The translations under genes were made by a program, and so were the position numbers. Positions 35,400 to 46,639 of a stretch of 64,000 nucleotides of DNA are shown here, piece by piece; the first letter of the stretch is position 1, and the number at the start of each line of letters is the position of its first letter. The stretch spans positions 2,786,205-2,850,204 of the forward strand of contig OZ022595.1 in assembly GCA_963669155.1 (NCBI GenBank), in the 5' to 3' direction. The notes under the pieces were generated by a model. It was not told the DNA's origin. It worked only from the letters and a program-made list of their open reading frames with translations, and searched no databases. Source of the stretch: Arbacia lixula (lineage: Eukaryota > Echinodermata > Echinoidea > Arbacioida > Arbaciidae).

Positions 35400-36098
35400 T
35401 CATAATTGTACATAGAAAATCAGAGTTGCAATCACGACAGACCAGATCCCGATGTGCTTAGAACGATGCGCGCTTTTTGAAAACAATGTCTGTCCGGTGA
35501 CGGAAATCACGCTGGTGTTCAAATGTTCGGAGACCGTAAACGCCCATGGATCCTCAATCACGCAGACTACTGAGAAAGGTCCGTCTTCCCCCTGGTGATT
35601 ATTCTCAGTCGAAACCATTACGTCAATGAATTGAAGCAGAGAATTTTGCCAGATGTCAACGGCACGACACGCCACCAGTATATTGTGGTGGGTGTGAGAA
35701 CTGTTTGGGGTAAATTGGAGCCGATCTGGCAACATACGTATGCGAGGGTCCTGCATGGAGATCATCGGGGTGTTTGGCTGAAGGAAGGCACTAGCCATGG
35801 CGTCAGCAGTCTGCTGAAAAATCCATTGGATGCGAGGTAGTGGTCGGGACGTCACAGGACACTGGATAGAAATGACTGCGCCCTCCTCAACGGTACATGT
35901 GTTGTCATCATGTAGGGACAGTGCACAGGTGTAGTCATTTGTTAGATAATGCATCTTCTGGATATGGGTTTCCATTGTAGGGGACAGACAGGAGCGGTAG
36001 ATAGTGACATCATCTTCTATATCAAGTAACCACCGTTGCGGGCAGGTACAATTCAAATGGTTTCCCCGTAAGAAAATTTCGATCTGAAAGCGATGCAT
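35400..36098 (-). CDS. LRR C-terminal cap, Ig domain and probable GPI signal (downstream part of the LRR gene)
   Basis: This 232-codon frame lies in the same reading frame as the LRR frame upstream, separated only by TAA and one codon. It begins inside a last LRR and runs into a cysteine-rich LRR cap (LRGNHLNCTCPQRWL). An Ig-like domain follows (cysteine in ISIQCPV, tryptophan in RIQWIF, cysteine in ILVACRA). The very C-terminus is a hydrophobic run (GIWSVVIATLIFYVQL) after a small/basic stretch with no cytoplasmic tail, which suggests GPI anchoring or a bare TM. It is almost surely the 3' part of the LRR gene rather than a separate gene. Its first ATG is only the first Met after the stop. 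Confidence 0.8.
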   Translation of the reverse strand: MHRFQIEIFLRGNHLNCTCPQRWLLDIEDDVTIYRSCLSPTMETHIQKMHYLTNDYTCALSLHDDNTCTVEEGAVISIQCPVTSRPLPRIQWIFQQTADAMASAFLQPNTPMISMQDPRIRMLPDRLQFTPNSSHTHHNILVACRAVDIWQNSLLQFIDVMVSTENNHQGEDGPFSVVCVIEDPWAFTVSEHLNTSVISVTGQTLFSKSAHRSKHIGIWSVVIATLIFYVQL

Positions 36099-36101
36099 TG
36101 A

Positions 36102-38648
36102 TTAAGAACTTTTAGGTATAACACTTTTACTTATCTTTGTAAGATGATTGTTAGACAAGTCCAACTGTTTTAAAAACTGAAACATTGTGTAAATATTCAG
36201 ACTACATGTCAAACCTGGAAATCGTACCAGGTCATTGTCTGACAAATTCAGGTGTCTCAGAGGGTGGTGATTTAACCGTGTTGCAAAACATCCAGACAGA
36301 AACTTAATGCGATTATCATTTAGATATAAGAACCAAGCCTTCGGAAACTGTGCCGTAAATCTTGAAATATTGAATGTTCGCAATATATTGGCGCTGAGGT
36401 TAACATGATAAACATTAGGGCCTTCCCAATTAGGAATGTCCACCAGCCTGCTCTCTACAAAGCTAAATTCCGACGTTTTTGCCAGTACAACAAATTCTGA
36501 TATGTGAAAATGATACAGGAATACATTTCGCAAAATCAACGTACTTAAAGCGTTACCTGTCCCCTCTGATTGGACAGATCGTTCCGACATAATGCAGCTG
36601 CAATTATTTAGGTCAAGTTGGACATGTGCAAGGTTTAACCTCAGTCCCATAAAGCACATTATACTACCATAAACTCGAAGATTGTCAGCACCCTGAATGA
36701 AAAGTTTCCGTGGAACTGGCTTGACCAAATCTGTCATACAAGAGGGTTGAAATGAAGCGAGATCAACGTGTACAGTGTGTCCCTTGATAAGGGAACGGTC
36801 GATGCTAGAACGTGGCATATTATTTCCATTTATTTTCAAAATGTGCAGTTGTCTTAGTTGTGCAATATCTAGATTGTCAATGTTATTACCACTCAGATCA
36901 AGATGATATAGTGATGGAAACGATTGGGCGATTGTATTTGGAATGAATGTTATGCTATTGTCACCAAGGTTTAACGTGTTCAACATTTGAAACCCAATGC
37001 CTGAAGCTGGGAAGTTCTGTAGACATGTGCTTCGAAGAGACAGAATTTGTAGACTAGGGAGAAAGTAAAAGGCGTCATTTCCAATTACTACTATTCGATT
37101 ATTATCGAGAGTCAAGGTCAACAAGTTGGGAAGATAGGAGAATTCTGAGACATGTTCGATAACATTGTTGGAGAGATCTAGGCGGTGTAAGCTGAGTAAA
37201 TTATTAAACGACGTTGCATCAATTCTTGATATTGCGTTTTCCTGACAGTGAAGCGTTTGAAGATTGCGGAATCCTGTAAAAATAGATGCCATTCTTAGTT
37301 TGTTTCCATCCATTTCTAGATATTGAAGCCATGGCAGGTGTGAAAATGTATCTGTATCGAATCCTTCGATGTCATTCTTGGACAGATATATCGTAGATAA
37401 TTGCGGATTTGTTAGCTTTCCTATAATAGATGTTATGATATTTTCCCCCAGGTCTATCAGTACTAGCTTTGGTAAATCTAAAAAGTTGACAGCCCGCAAA
37501 GCCGTGATTTTGTTGTTACGCAAACTAATTCCGTTAATATGCTTGAGGCCATTGATATCTGGAATTGATCTTAACAAATTGTTGGACAATATGATGTAGC
37601 GTACGGACGAAATATTTCCTAATCCCTCTACGGTCGAGATTCGGTTAGATGAAAGATTGATGGTGGTCAGATATGTGTGGTTTACCAGGCGTGCACGATA
37701 GATGAGTCCATGTGTTATTTTCAAAATCTCAAGATTCGGGGCTCTTGCCAGAAGATTAGGCAATAAGGAATTGTTGGAGACACCACAGAAGTCGGTAAAT
37801 TTTAAGCTTGGAAAGTCGGGAAGTGCACTCTCATCAAAGCGGTAATTACTCTGATGTCTGACAATGACATTATCAAGAAGAGTAATGTCTTGAAGTGCGG
37901 ATATATTGTCGAGACGGTTTCCATCAAGTGAGATTGAACTAAGAGAGTCTGGGAGCGAGTGGTTGTCTATTGTTGAGATTCTATTAAACCTAAAATTGAT
38001 TGCAATGAGTTTCGGCAACAGGAACGTACCCTGGTGTATACGGCTAATACGGTTTTGATCTAAGTGCAAAAATTGAAGTTGTTCAAGTCCCACAAATGAC
38101 TGGTCGGTTACTGTTTCGATCAGGTTTCCTGTCAAATCAAGAAGAATGAGAAGCGGGGGTAACGTATTTCCTTCTATCTGACGCAGTTTGTTGAATGGAA
38201 TATATAGCTGCGTGAGGTTGGGTACACTTGATCCAAACAGAGGAGGGATCTCGTGTATGACATTATGATCTAATCTTAGCTTGATTAGCGATCGAAGACT
38301 GTGAAGTCCCGGAATTGCCTGCAGGTAGTTGTAAGTGATCAGAAGGGTTTGGACAGCTGGAAAGCGGAGAAAAACAGAATCGTCGATCGAGTTGATATCG
38401 TTCCCGATGAGATAGAGAACGATTTTGTTCGGATATATGAGTGGTAAACCATCTTGTACGGTATCGGGGCCATTGCCTCCCTCGAAATACGAGCTGACAC
38501 CATATACCCTAAAGCAATGGATTTCAGTGCCTAAGCGACCCACACAAGAACAGATCGGGCATAGGTCGACCACTTCATGCTTAGTGGAGTGAATCAACGC
38601 GAAGAGCAGGAAAAAGACCAATCTCCGTTTGGGATCTTCCCTCGCCAT
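36102..38648 (-). CDS. large leucine-rich-repeat receptor ectodomain
   Basis: An 848-aa frame from a true ATG. A signal peptide (residues about 1-24, with LVFFLLFALIH) precedes an N-terminal cysteine cap (C30, C33, C35, C45). More than 25 LRRs with the LxxLxLxxNxI pattern (for example LHRLDLSNNVI and LYHLDLSGNNI) run from about residue 75 to the end. It is an extracellular recognition protein of the Toll/LRR-Ig type without a TIR domain here. The frame stops at TAA (36104-36102), one repeat short of a cap. The cap, an Ig domain and a membrane anchor follow in the same frame at 35400-36098. Possible explanations are a nonsense allele, a sequencing error, readthrough or a pseudogene. A 39-nt intron (GTTATACC...TTTCAG) would bypass the stop but is very short. 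An acceptor (TTTTATCATACAG) ends ten bases before the ATG, so the 5'UTR is spliced. Confidence 0.88.
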   Translation of the reverse strand: MAREDPKRRLVFFLLFALIHSTKHEVVDLCPICSCVGRLGTEIHCFRVYGVSSYFEGGNGPDTVQDGLPLIYPNKIVLYLIGNDINSIDDSVFLRFPAVQTLLITYNYLQAIPGLHSLRSLIKLRLDHNVIHEIPPLFGSSVPNLTQLYIPFNKLRQIEGNTLPPLLILLDLTGNLIETVTDQSFVGLEQLQFLHLDQNRISRIHQGTFLLPKLIAINFRFNRISTIDNHSLPDSLSSISLDGNRLDNISALQDITLLDNVIVRHQSNYRFDESALPDFPSLKFTDFCGVSNNSLLPNLLARAPNLEILKITHGLIYRARLVNHTYLTTINLSSNRISTVEGLGNISSVRYIILSNNLLRSIPDINGLKHINGISLRNNKITALRAVNFLDLPKLVLIDLGENIITSIIGKLTNPQLSTIYLSKNDIEGFDTDTFSHLPWLQYLEMDGNKLRMASIFTGFRNLQTLHCQENAISRIDATSFNNLLSLHRLDLSNNVIEHVSEFSYLPNLLTLTLDNNRIVVIGNDAFYFLPSLQILSLRSTCLQNFPASGIGFQMLNTLNLGDNSITFIPNTIAQSFPSLYHLDLSGNNIDNLDIAQLRQLHILKINGNNMPRSSIDRSLIKGHTVHVDLASFQPSCMTDLVKPVPRKLFIQGADNLRVYGSIMCFMGLRLNLAHVQLDLNNCSCIMSERSVQSEGTGNALSTLILRNVFLYHFHISEFVVLAKTSEFSFVESRLVDIPNWEGPNVYHVNLSANILRTFNISRFTAQFPKAWFLYLNDNRIKFLSGCFATRLNHHPLRHLNLSDNDLVRFPGLTCSLNIYTMFQFLKQLDLSNNHLTKISKSVIPKSS

Positions 38649-38658
38649 TATTATAGGT

Positions 38659-39634
38659 CTGTATGATAAAACAAAATGACGGAAGGTGACAAGTATTGAC
38701 GTCCAGCGTGTGAATTAGTACTACCTCTAATAATACTGGGAACAGATCGGATATAATATAATATAATATAAATTTGGTGAATACTGTGGTGTGATAAATG
38801 GTTTATCCCTATAGCACAATCATGACACTAATTATAATGATAATACAACACATATACATGTATTTGTCCCTTAATACGGGCATTTATAAGCGCACAGTTT
38901 TCTGTCAATTATCCTAGGAATTAAAGGAAAAACCTTCAGTAATTCAAAAATAATAAATATATAAATGGGTAAATGCTAAAAATCAACATTGATATGCAAA
39001 TTCATTGACTGACCCAAAACTGGAATATTTCAGAGAATTATGTATTAAAAAGGTAAGTTTTCAGCAGGGTCTTAAACGGATTCACAGAAGTGGCTCGATG
39101 TATATGGGCAGTTAGAGAATTCCGGGGAGAAAGGGCAATTACAGAAAAAGCACGATCACCGTATTTTGTGGAAGTACGAGGTCCAGGAATTAATTGCATT
39201 ATAGAAGATGAACGGAGAGGTCTCGAGGAAGTACTGAAACGTAAAGAAATGAAATCTGCGAGATACTTGGGGGATTGCCCATTCCGAATTTTGTATGTAA
39301 GGAGAAGAACTTTAAAAGATATACGGTGATGTATTGGAAGCCAGTGGAGAGAACACAGGATTGGGGTTATGGACTCCGATTTCCTAGATAGGAAGACGAG
39401 TCTTGCAGCAGAATTCTGTACCCGTTGGAGTGGAAGTAAGTGTGAATGAGGGAGGTTAGAAAATACAGAGTTACAGTAATATATGTGGCAGGAAACGAAA
39501 GCGTGCGTTAATTTTGCAGTTGTGGTTCGTTCGAATACTTTCTAAATCCACCCAATTTTGAACATTCCAAAATATATCACAGTGACAATGACAATATCAA
39601 TACCGGCTAAAAATGCTCGTTTGGGCACACTTAC
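38659..39634 (-). other. 5'UTR intron of the LRR gene
   Basis: The donor GGCTTCAG|GTAAGTGTGC is at 39634 and the acceptor TTTTGTTTTATCATACAG ends at 38659, both near consensus. The intron is 976 bases and is largely filled by a LINE fragment. The first, untranslated exon ends at 39635; its 5' end is not visible. Confidence 0.6.
38753..39545 (-). mobile_element. 5'-truncated CR1/L2-type LINE
   Basis: The minus strand is open for 167 codons from 39541 to the stop at 39040-39038. It reads like the C-terminus of a non-LTR retrotransposon ORF2, with YYCNSVFSNLPHSHLLPLQR, VQNSAARLVF, ITPILCSLHWLP, FKVLLLTYKI, PKYLADFI, YGDRAFSVIA and FKTLLKTYLF. It has no Met start because it is 5'-truncated. A short 3'UTR ends in an (ATATA)n-type tail at about 38753-38772. 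The open frame and single-frame preservation imply a fairly recent insertion, in the same orientation as the host LRR gene and inside its intron. Confidence 0.8.
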
Positions 39635-39635
39635 C

Positions 39636-41544
39636 TGAAGCCGCAGACTGATGACTCGAGCTTGCTTTGATCTCTCTCGGGTCACCTCTGTCTAGCTGTT
39701 TCCCAAGCTCAAAAATTCCAGTCAGCTTTATCGATTCTAAAGCAGACTCTTGACAAATTGAGATCTATCCACTCTAAATAATCTTAGGCGGAGAAGCTAA
39801 TCCCCATGGTCATATTTTGCGTTTACTTCTTCTGCGATCCATTCGTGATAGCCTGGGCGGATTTAGCAGTGATCAAGTACTTCAAAGAGGGACATAAATG
39901 GTATGTATGTCACTTAATCTCATAATTGTACAAATGATGATCATTATACGGTATTTTAGTGAGAAGCGTCATAGATCGTAGAAGGGCAAACGGTCGATAA
40001 AATAAATCACGGGTGAACAACAAAGTCCTAATGGCAAACTAATCTCTATATCAGAAAGTTTGAAATCAAATCAGACATTCAAGGGGGAATCGTTTATAAA
40101 AGAGTTAATCTAAGAAAGTTTGTGAGAAGCACAAACTTGTAATAAGACACTGCCTTGACTGTAGTCAGCGGCTTCGTCTTCCCAAGGATGTTTAAGCACA
40201 TTGAGTGCCAGCAGCCATTTAATTAATGCAGATTCATTGTACTCTGCTTCTAGTCACAAAAGAACGCTTTACAAAGATTTTTTCTCTTTGATCTCCCAGG
40301 TTCGAAGCCGCCGATTCTCATGATGATTTTTGCCTGGATTTGACGTATAAACAAAATCGGATGCGCAGAAGAATTTTGGGAAATATCCTCACCCCATATA
40401 CTTGCGCAGTTGTGACATGTAATACCTACGATGCATCTATAAAGATTCAATCGAGGAATATTGCTACAATATGGCAAAAAGGTTCTAAACGTGATGTCAA
40501 GTTCCAGTACAAAAGTCTCAATTTCATAATGTTCCGCATCATATTCCATTAAAATAATTGCATTGAACGTTACTTTCAGATATTTTTTTTTCGGACAAGT
40601 AACATGAAAAACGTACCCAGCTGCGCCCTAGCTAGTATTTTCATCTGAAAAAGTATCAAATTGTGTATTCGCTTATCCTTATTAACTACATAACAAGCAC
40701 TTAGTGCCAAAATTAAAAGTTCAGCAGCGAAAGCTGAAATGTATGCATGTACAGGAATGTGCATGACCTATTATAAAATCCAGGTGAACGTGACGCAATC
40801 GCGTATGCATCATATTGTTGAGAGCAGCTGCTAGTCATGAATTTTAAGTGGCGGAATCAAACCTTGTTCAAAGGGATGGATATCCATGTGCTTAAACACC
40901 CTTGGTCTTCCAGATGTATTGCAAACAATGAAAATACAAAGACAAGAAGAGACGGCTCAAAGATTTTACACGAATAGCGCCTCACTTCCCCTGAATGAGC
41001 TTACGATAAATATTATAACCGGTTGACCCTAGGACATCATTTGTAATGGTAATATTTTGTTTTATCAATATTAACTGTTTTGCCCGAATTGATTTAATTG
41101 AAAGAAATAACCACCGATATCATGTCTGTGCAAATGGGTCTCTGTGTTTAGACTGCAAGGGCGTCATCTGGCTGTATTTATTGGCGCGCAAAAACAATCA
41201 TTATTGGCGAGAAAACAAGGAGCTCTCTAAATCGGTGTTTTACGGGCTGTCATACAAGACATAAATATCGTAAATATCTGTCATTGTCTTACTCGACGGC
41301 CCTTTCGTTCTGCTTCCAGAGCTTAACTCGTGATAAGCCAGGAGGATTGGTGTGATAAAGTGCTGGAAGGACGAGGGTGTACCATGGAGATCTCTGGTAG
41401 TACGAAGTGTGAACGCACATGCTCTTTTCCTAATGCTCAATAGCCTAAATAATCCGGGTGGAGACAAGCTACTCTGCGTTGTAGTGAGCATGATGTTACT
41501 TAATAAACTCAAATGTTACCGTTGAGAAGTAACTGCTTATGACT
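39636..41544. other. upstream flank of the LRR gene, non-coding
   Basis: It should contain the first untranslated exon and promoter of the LRR gene just above 39635. No core promoter motif is clear. No other gene is supported. Confidence 0.4.
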
Positions 41545-41585
41545 GTTGGGTTATCATTTCCATCATTACTTTCATCATCACTGTT

Positions 41586-41620
<35 letters not shown>

Positions 41621-41836
41621 TACCATCATCATTATAACACATCCCACTCTTTACGACTACCACTACCACATCGTCATATTCATTATCATTACTACCATCA
41701 TCATCATCATCAACGACATCACTACCACCACCACCACCATCATAACCATAATTTCTTCATTGTTTCAAGTGGGCACAACACGCCGTTACTGACCATACAG
41801 AAATGTTAGGATGTTATTATCATCATCAATATCATC

Positions 41837-41867
<31 letters not shown>

Positions 41868-42560
41868 ATATAACTATTATAATCAAATCAATTTAAACAA
41901 TTTAATCATCGTCATCATAAATATCACCCACCACCATTATCGTCATATTCAAAGTCATTACCATCATTGATATTTATACTTTATCATCATCATCATCATT
42001 AACGTTCACTTCGATCCGATTCAACTTTATTCCACTCAATGCAAAACAATAAATTGACACATGAACATGAATAGGAGATAAATGTATAAAACACAGAAAA
42101 CAATATTGCATGAGAGGGTAGCAGCCAGGAAGGAGCAACCTTATAATGGCCCGACCCAAAAATTATATCATCATCATTATTATCATCATCATCATCATCA
42201 GTATCATGTTTATCTTCACCATCTCCCTCATCCCCTCATCATTTTCCATGTAATGGGCACAATATACCGTTATTCACAAAACAGACATTTCTCCATAAGT
42301 ACTGCTTGTGATTGGTCAGGTTAACATCATCATTGTCATCATCATCGTCATAATCAATTTTATCATCATCTCCCTCATCCATATCTTCATCAAATCAGTA
42401 TTATAAAGTTAATCATCGTTATCATCATCATACATATCAAACTTATTATTTCCAACACCACCACCATCATCATTTTCATTATCCTTACCATCATTAATAT
42501 TACATTAATTAATGTCATCATCTTCATCACTACCAGTTTTTTTACGTACCCATCACCGTC
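41545..42560. repeat. ATC/TCA trinucleotide-rich block
   Basis: Repeated runs of CAT/ATC lie at about 41585-41620, 41695-41745, 41815-41870, 41980-42000, 42160-42205, 42325-42350 and 42415-42490, separated by ordinary sequence, some of it duplicated (GGGCACAA(C/T)A(C/T)(A/G)CCGTTA near 41770 and 42255). His-rich frames are artefacts. Confidence 0.85.
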
Positions 42561-44819
42561 TCCACCATCCTTTCACCATTTTCGATATTGCCACCATAAT
42601 CGTGATGAAATCAAAATCTTAAAAAAAAAAACCCTCATGTGTCCTCCACCGCCCTCCAATACACATTCGTCATTGTCTTTCAACTGCTTTATTAGGTATA
42701 TCTATCTCTCATGTGCCTCTGATTCGATTCAAACATTGCCCGAGGCATGCCCAATACAACAACAAACAACGTGAACATACAGGATACCCCGTCACGAAAA
42801 CTACGCCATTACGAAAGCAATATTTTGTAAGCAGAGGAGGGCTGCGTTGACACGTCATTTTCTGGGAGTAATTGCGTATGTCAGTGCAAATTACTGACAA
42901 GATTTTCGGACAACAGATGGCTAACGTCAGCTGCCTTAAACAGTAGTGACCAATTCCACCTCGCGCATTCGGACTCAGTTCAACTGCGACGACTAACGGT
43001 TTAGCTAATCCCCGAGTAGTACAGTGGCATATTGCCGAGATATTTTTATAAACAAATATGTTTCAAGTTATTGTTAGACATTTAGAAGTACAATATCATT
43101 ACAAATAAACATCATACTGAATTTAGTAAAGAAATATATTCAACAGTTATAGGAATAGAACCGTAATCTGACACAATTGACATGTAGTATAGAATAGGTG
43201 GGGGTACAGACGGGGAAAGGGATAGAGAGGAGTTAGGGAGAGAAGATATTTGTGTTGACTTGTGGGTCAATGTTTTTAAGTAACCTTCAACGTTATATTT
43301 CACTGCTAAATGCCGACGGTGAAACGTAGCTGGCGCTAGTCAGACTAGTGAGGATGGCTTCAGGGAGTACAATATAACGTGCTTATTGAAATGTTGACAT
43401 ATTTCATAAACAGCTTTGCTTCAATGTTCACTTTGGAGGCGGCGACGCACTCAGTACACACTCCGTTCTAGGCAAAAAGTATATCGTCTTTTAGACTGAC
43501 ACCTATGTAAACAAATCAATAGAAACATCACGTTTATGTAAAAATATAGTAATTTATTTTCACTTTTTCACAAATAAACAAGCATAATTCAATCTGTCGA
43601 ACTAACAATACAAAGACATAAATTTCGAATAAACACATTTTTGGTCATAGTAACATTATATTTCAGTTTAAATTGCATATATGGTAGATTGCAAATTCAC
43701 CATTATACTTTATAAAAAGTAACATTCGATGTAAGGAATAATGAAGGACCGATCCCTTCCCCCCTCCCCCCCCCTTTTTTTTTTTTTTTTACAATTTAAG
43801 AAGTGACTTTATTTATTTATTTCATTTATTAGTTTTTGTTTCAACAGTATCCTTTCTCAGCCCTTTTTAACCCTTTTCACTTAATACAAATCACAGTAAA
43901 TGTAAACAAAATAAATACAATAACAAAATAGTCATACATAAAGTCACATAACCTAATAAGTGTAAAAAATGAAAGAAATTAAAATCAATATCGTAATTTA
44001 TAAGAGTAATGGCCATGATATCTGTGGAGCACTCTGGCAGCAGAGAACTAAACTCATTTTGAGTATATACAAGTGTTTCTTTTAATATACACTTGCAAGT
44101 GAGAATTTCTGTCACTCTAAACTCAATACAACACAAATAAAGGAGGATCGACAGAAAAGGAGAGGTGTACCAAAAGGAAAAGAGAGAAGATAGGAAGATA
44201 AAATGCAGGACACAGAACGGCTTTATATCAAATCTATTAAACGACTAATAGGCTACTTTTAGAATGTAACACGTAATTATCAATTAATGATGAAGCGTTC
44301 AGTACAATTAAGCTATACATCTGTACTAGTTCACAAACCCAACTATCTTGTACTGCACTGATAATTTGCAATAATTTAAGACTAAAATAAAATGACTTCT
44401 ATACGGAAACACGCCATTTTGTCAGCGAAACTCAGAAGGCAGTATGAAGGACTAGAAATTTTTCGACTTGAAATTCCAAACTAAGATTTAAAGGAAACGA
44501 AAGGCCTTCATAGGAAGAGCTGATTTTTTTATCTGAAAATGAAAATCATCTAAGTTCGTAAACCTGACCAAATCGTAACTTCATATGACTTGGCTAATTT
44601 CTTTCACACTTTCGGCGATCCGTTTCTTGGATGCTTTTACCTTTACTCTCACTTATTTTCCTTTTACCTGCTTCGTACTAAGCTATTAAATGCTCATTGA
44701 TTTAAGGCACAAAATATGCACTACGGTATTGAGAGGGTTAGTCAACTTAAAAACTAAGATTAGTGAATACGGGCACGCACAATAGGGAATGTTGGAGTAC
44801 AGTTCAATTGGTCCAATCA
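42561..44819. other. AT-rich DNA 3' of the spliced cytokine-like gene
   Basis: A C/T homopolymer pair lies at about 43759-43791. Minus-strand AATAAA signals (TTTATT at about 43809-43830) or ATTAAA (44078) could end the transcript of the gene starting at 50525. No other gene is seen. Confidence 0.45.
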
Positions 44820-45002
44820 TCACGAAGCGGGGCAGTCACGTGACAGTCCGTCCAACGTTGATTGGCAAATCACCTGGGTACGAAGCCTCCATAAGAATGA
44901 TCTCACTGCGTCCAGGACTAAGCACCTACGACGTGATACGTTCGTGCAGGTTCCAAATGTCACGTCGACATGTTGTGCCGTGGTCAGTGGCAGGGGCTGG
45001 CA
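44820..45002 (-). CDS. candidate helical cytokine-like gene, last coding exon (helix D)
   Basis: Sixty codons and TGA, after a good acceptor (TACGTCCTCTTTGCAG). It joins the previous exon in phase 0. Residues 135-194 of the model hold a proline-rich C-D loop start (CQPLPL), a sequon at N155, and an amphipathic helix of about 25 residues (SRRRCLVLDAVRSFLWRLRT) followed by two further cysteines. The helix has the L-x-x-L-x-x-F/W-L-W-R layout seen in the D helix of CNTF/CLCF1-like cytokines. That resemblance is from memory of the family and is not an alignment score. Confidence 0.72.
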   Translation of the reverse strand, partial: CQPLPLTTAQHVDVTFGTCTNVSRRRCLVLDAVRSFLWRLRTQVICQSTLDGLSRDCPAS

Positions 45003-45413
45003 CTGCAAAGAGGACGTAAGGAACCGTTTAACCATAATTCATCTTTCTACATTCTATTTAAATAACTGGTTTAGTGTCATTCTTATCGTCCCACAGTGCA
45101 TTGCGCAGTGACATCCGGAGGATGTTTTGCAGGTGTATCCACCTTCGGTCTCAATCAGGTCTTCACTAGACCGAAATAATGTATGACTGGCAAACATATA
45201 CGCCTCATCATGGAACGATTTCTCCTTGCATGCGGTAAAGACATGTGTGCATCATTACACTAGTCCATGTACAGTATTACACATAATTTCCATAGCGTCC
45301 TTTCTTGTATGTTACAGAACACACCAGTGTTATATACATGGTTTGCATGTGGAAAAACAAACACAATGAAATGAAATTCGTAGATCTCAAAAGAAATCGT
45401 TATGCTAACTTAC

Positions 45414-45593
45414 CCAGCAATTTTCCACTGTCGCGTGTAAGCCGTTAGCTATCCGGGTGAAGTTAGCCCGTAAATTGATCAGGTCAGTCGACCAGGTTGA
45501 TCCCTCTTCCAGCTCAGCTATCACGTGAATCAGGAGGTGTTCAAAATAGCGGGCTTGCTTCGTGCTGTTGCCAAAGTTTACCAACGTGGCCGA
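45414..45593 (-). CDS. candidate helical cytokine-like gene, third coding exon (helices B and C)
   Basis: Exactly 60 codons between a strong acceptor (CTCTCCCCTTCTTTCAG) and a consensus donor (CTGG|GTAAGTTAG), phase 0 on both sides, open in one frame. It encodes residues 75-134. A helix-forming segment TKQARYFEHLLIHVIAELEE is followed by a short turn and then a second helix, WSTDLINLRANFTRIANGLH. Two N-glycosylation sequons (N83, N118) show that it is an extracellular protein. The exon ends in Cys-Trp. Confidence 0.78.
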
Positions 45594-46125
45594 CTGAAAG
45601 AAGGGGAGAGAGACAAAATAATTAAATTATAATGTATTTAGATATTCAAATAATTTAGATTTTAACTTTAATTTTCTTGAAGGGTATTTTCTAGACAAAT
45701 AGGTAAACATAGTGACTGTGAAAAACTACATAGAATAAATAATTTTGAAATTACTCGTTCAAATTGTTGACTGTAAGCAAAGTGACAATGGGAGTTCACT
45801 TTTTAGAGAAAATAAAGGAAATGACACATTTGATATTAATGCACATTTAAGAAGCTAACATACGACATGCAAATAAAGTGATCACACTCCCTCCTCCCGT
45901 AGAAGGTGCACACACTTTACTTGAGCAATTAAATGATAATTTCTTGATTAACATACATGTGTTATGTAGCTTGTTACGATCTAATACAAATAAATATGAC
46001 ATAAAATGACCAATTCTAACAGGTACACCTCGTACCTTTAGACCTGCAGACATTGATATATCAATTTTCATATGGTTTTATCATATATTACGTGATTTAC
46101 TATGTTACACTCTAATGATAATTAC

Positions 46126-46212
46126 CGAGGTTAGTGTGGTGAAAGTGCTCGGACAAGGAGCTATCGCAACTTCCTGTAGGCTCACTATGTCGTTCGCATC
46201 ACAGCTCATGTC
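46126..46212 (-). CDS. candidate helical cytokine-like gene, second coding exon (A-B loop)
   Basis: Exactly 29 codons between acceptor TTTTATTTTGCCTAG and donor CTCG|GTAATT, phase 0 on both sides. It gives residues 46-74 with two cysteines (C49, C65) and VSLQEVAIAPCPSTF, typical of a long inter-helix loop. The splice sites are good and the frame stays open through all joins. Confidence 0.72.
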
Positions 46213-46566
46213 CTAGGCAAAATAAAAAAATACACAAATACAAAATATAACAAAAATAGCAAAATAAGTTCGACTAAATAAACAAATATCAAATCCAATC
46301 CATGTATATTGATATCTATGTATACGAGTAAACTGCCTTACAAAATATTTTACCATTTTTATAAACAAGAGGGTACACAAATTACATATCATGCACCGAC
46401 AGGCATGTCTATGATATTTATAAAAATCTAAACTGCTCTGAGTGGTATGGACAAGACGGTAAACACTGGGATTCTAAACCATGCTATGATCCCGAGGCGC
46501 TTGCATAATTTGTTTTATCTCACCTCGGACTTATAGTCTAATGATGTCCCGAATAAACATTTTTTC

Positions 46567-46600
46567 ATATATATAAAATATATATATATATATATATACA
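46567..46600. repeat. (TA)n tract at the 5' junction of the Penelope-like element
   Basis: Alternating TA with one AAAA break. It ends where the retroelement frame begins. Confidence 0.95.
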
Positions 46601-46639
46601 TCAGATCATCAAGCTCAAGTCACTCAAGTAGTTACTGAT

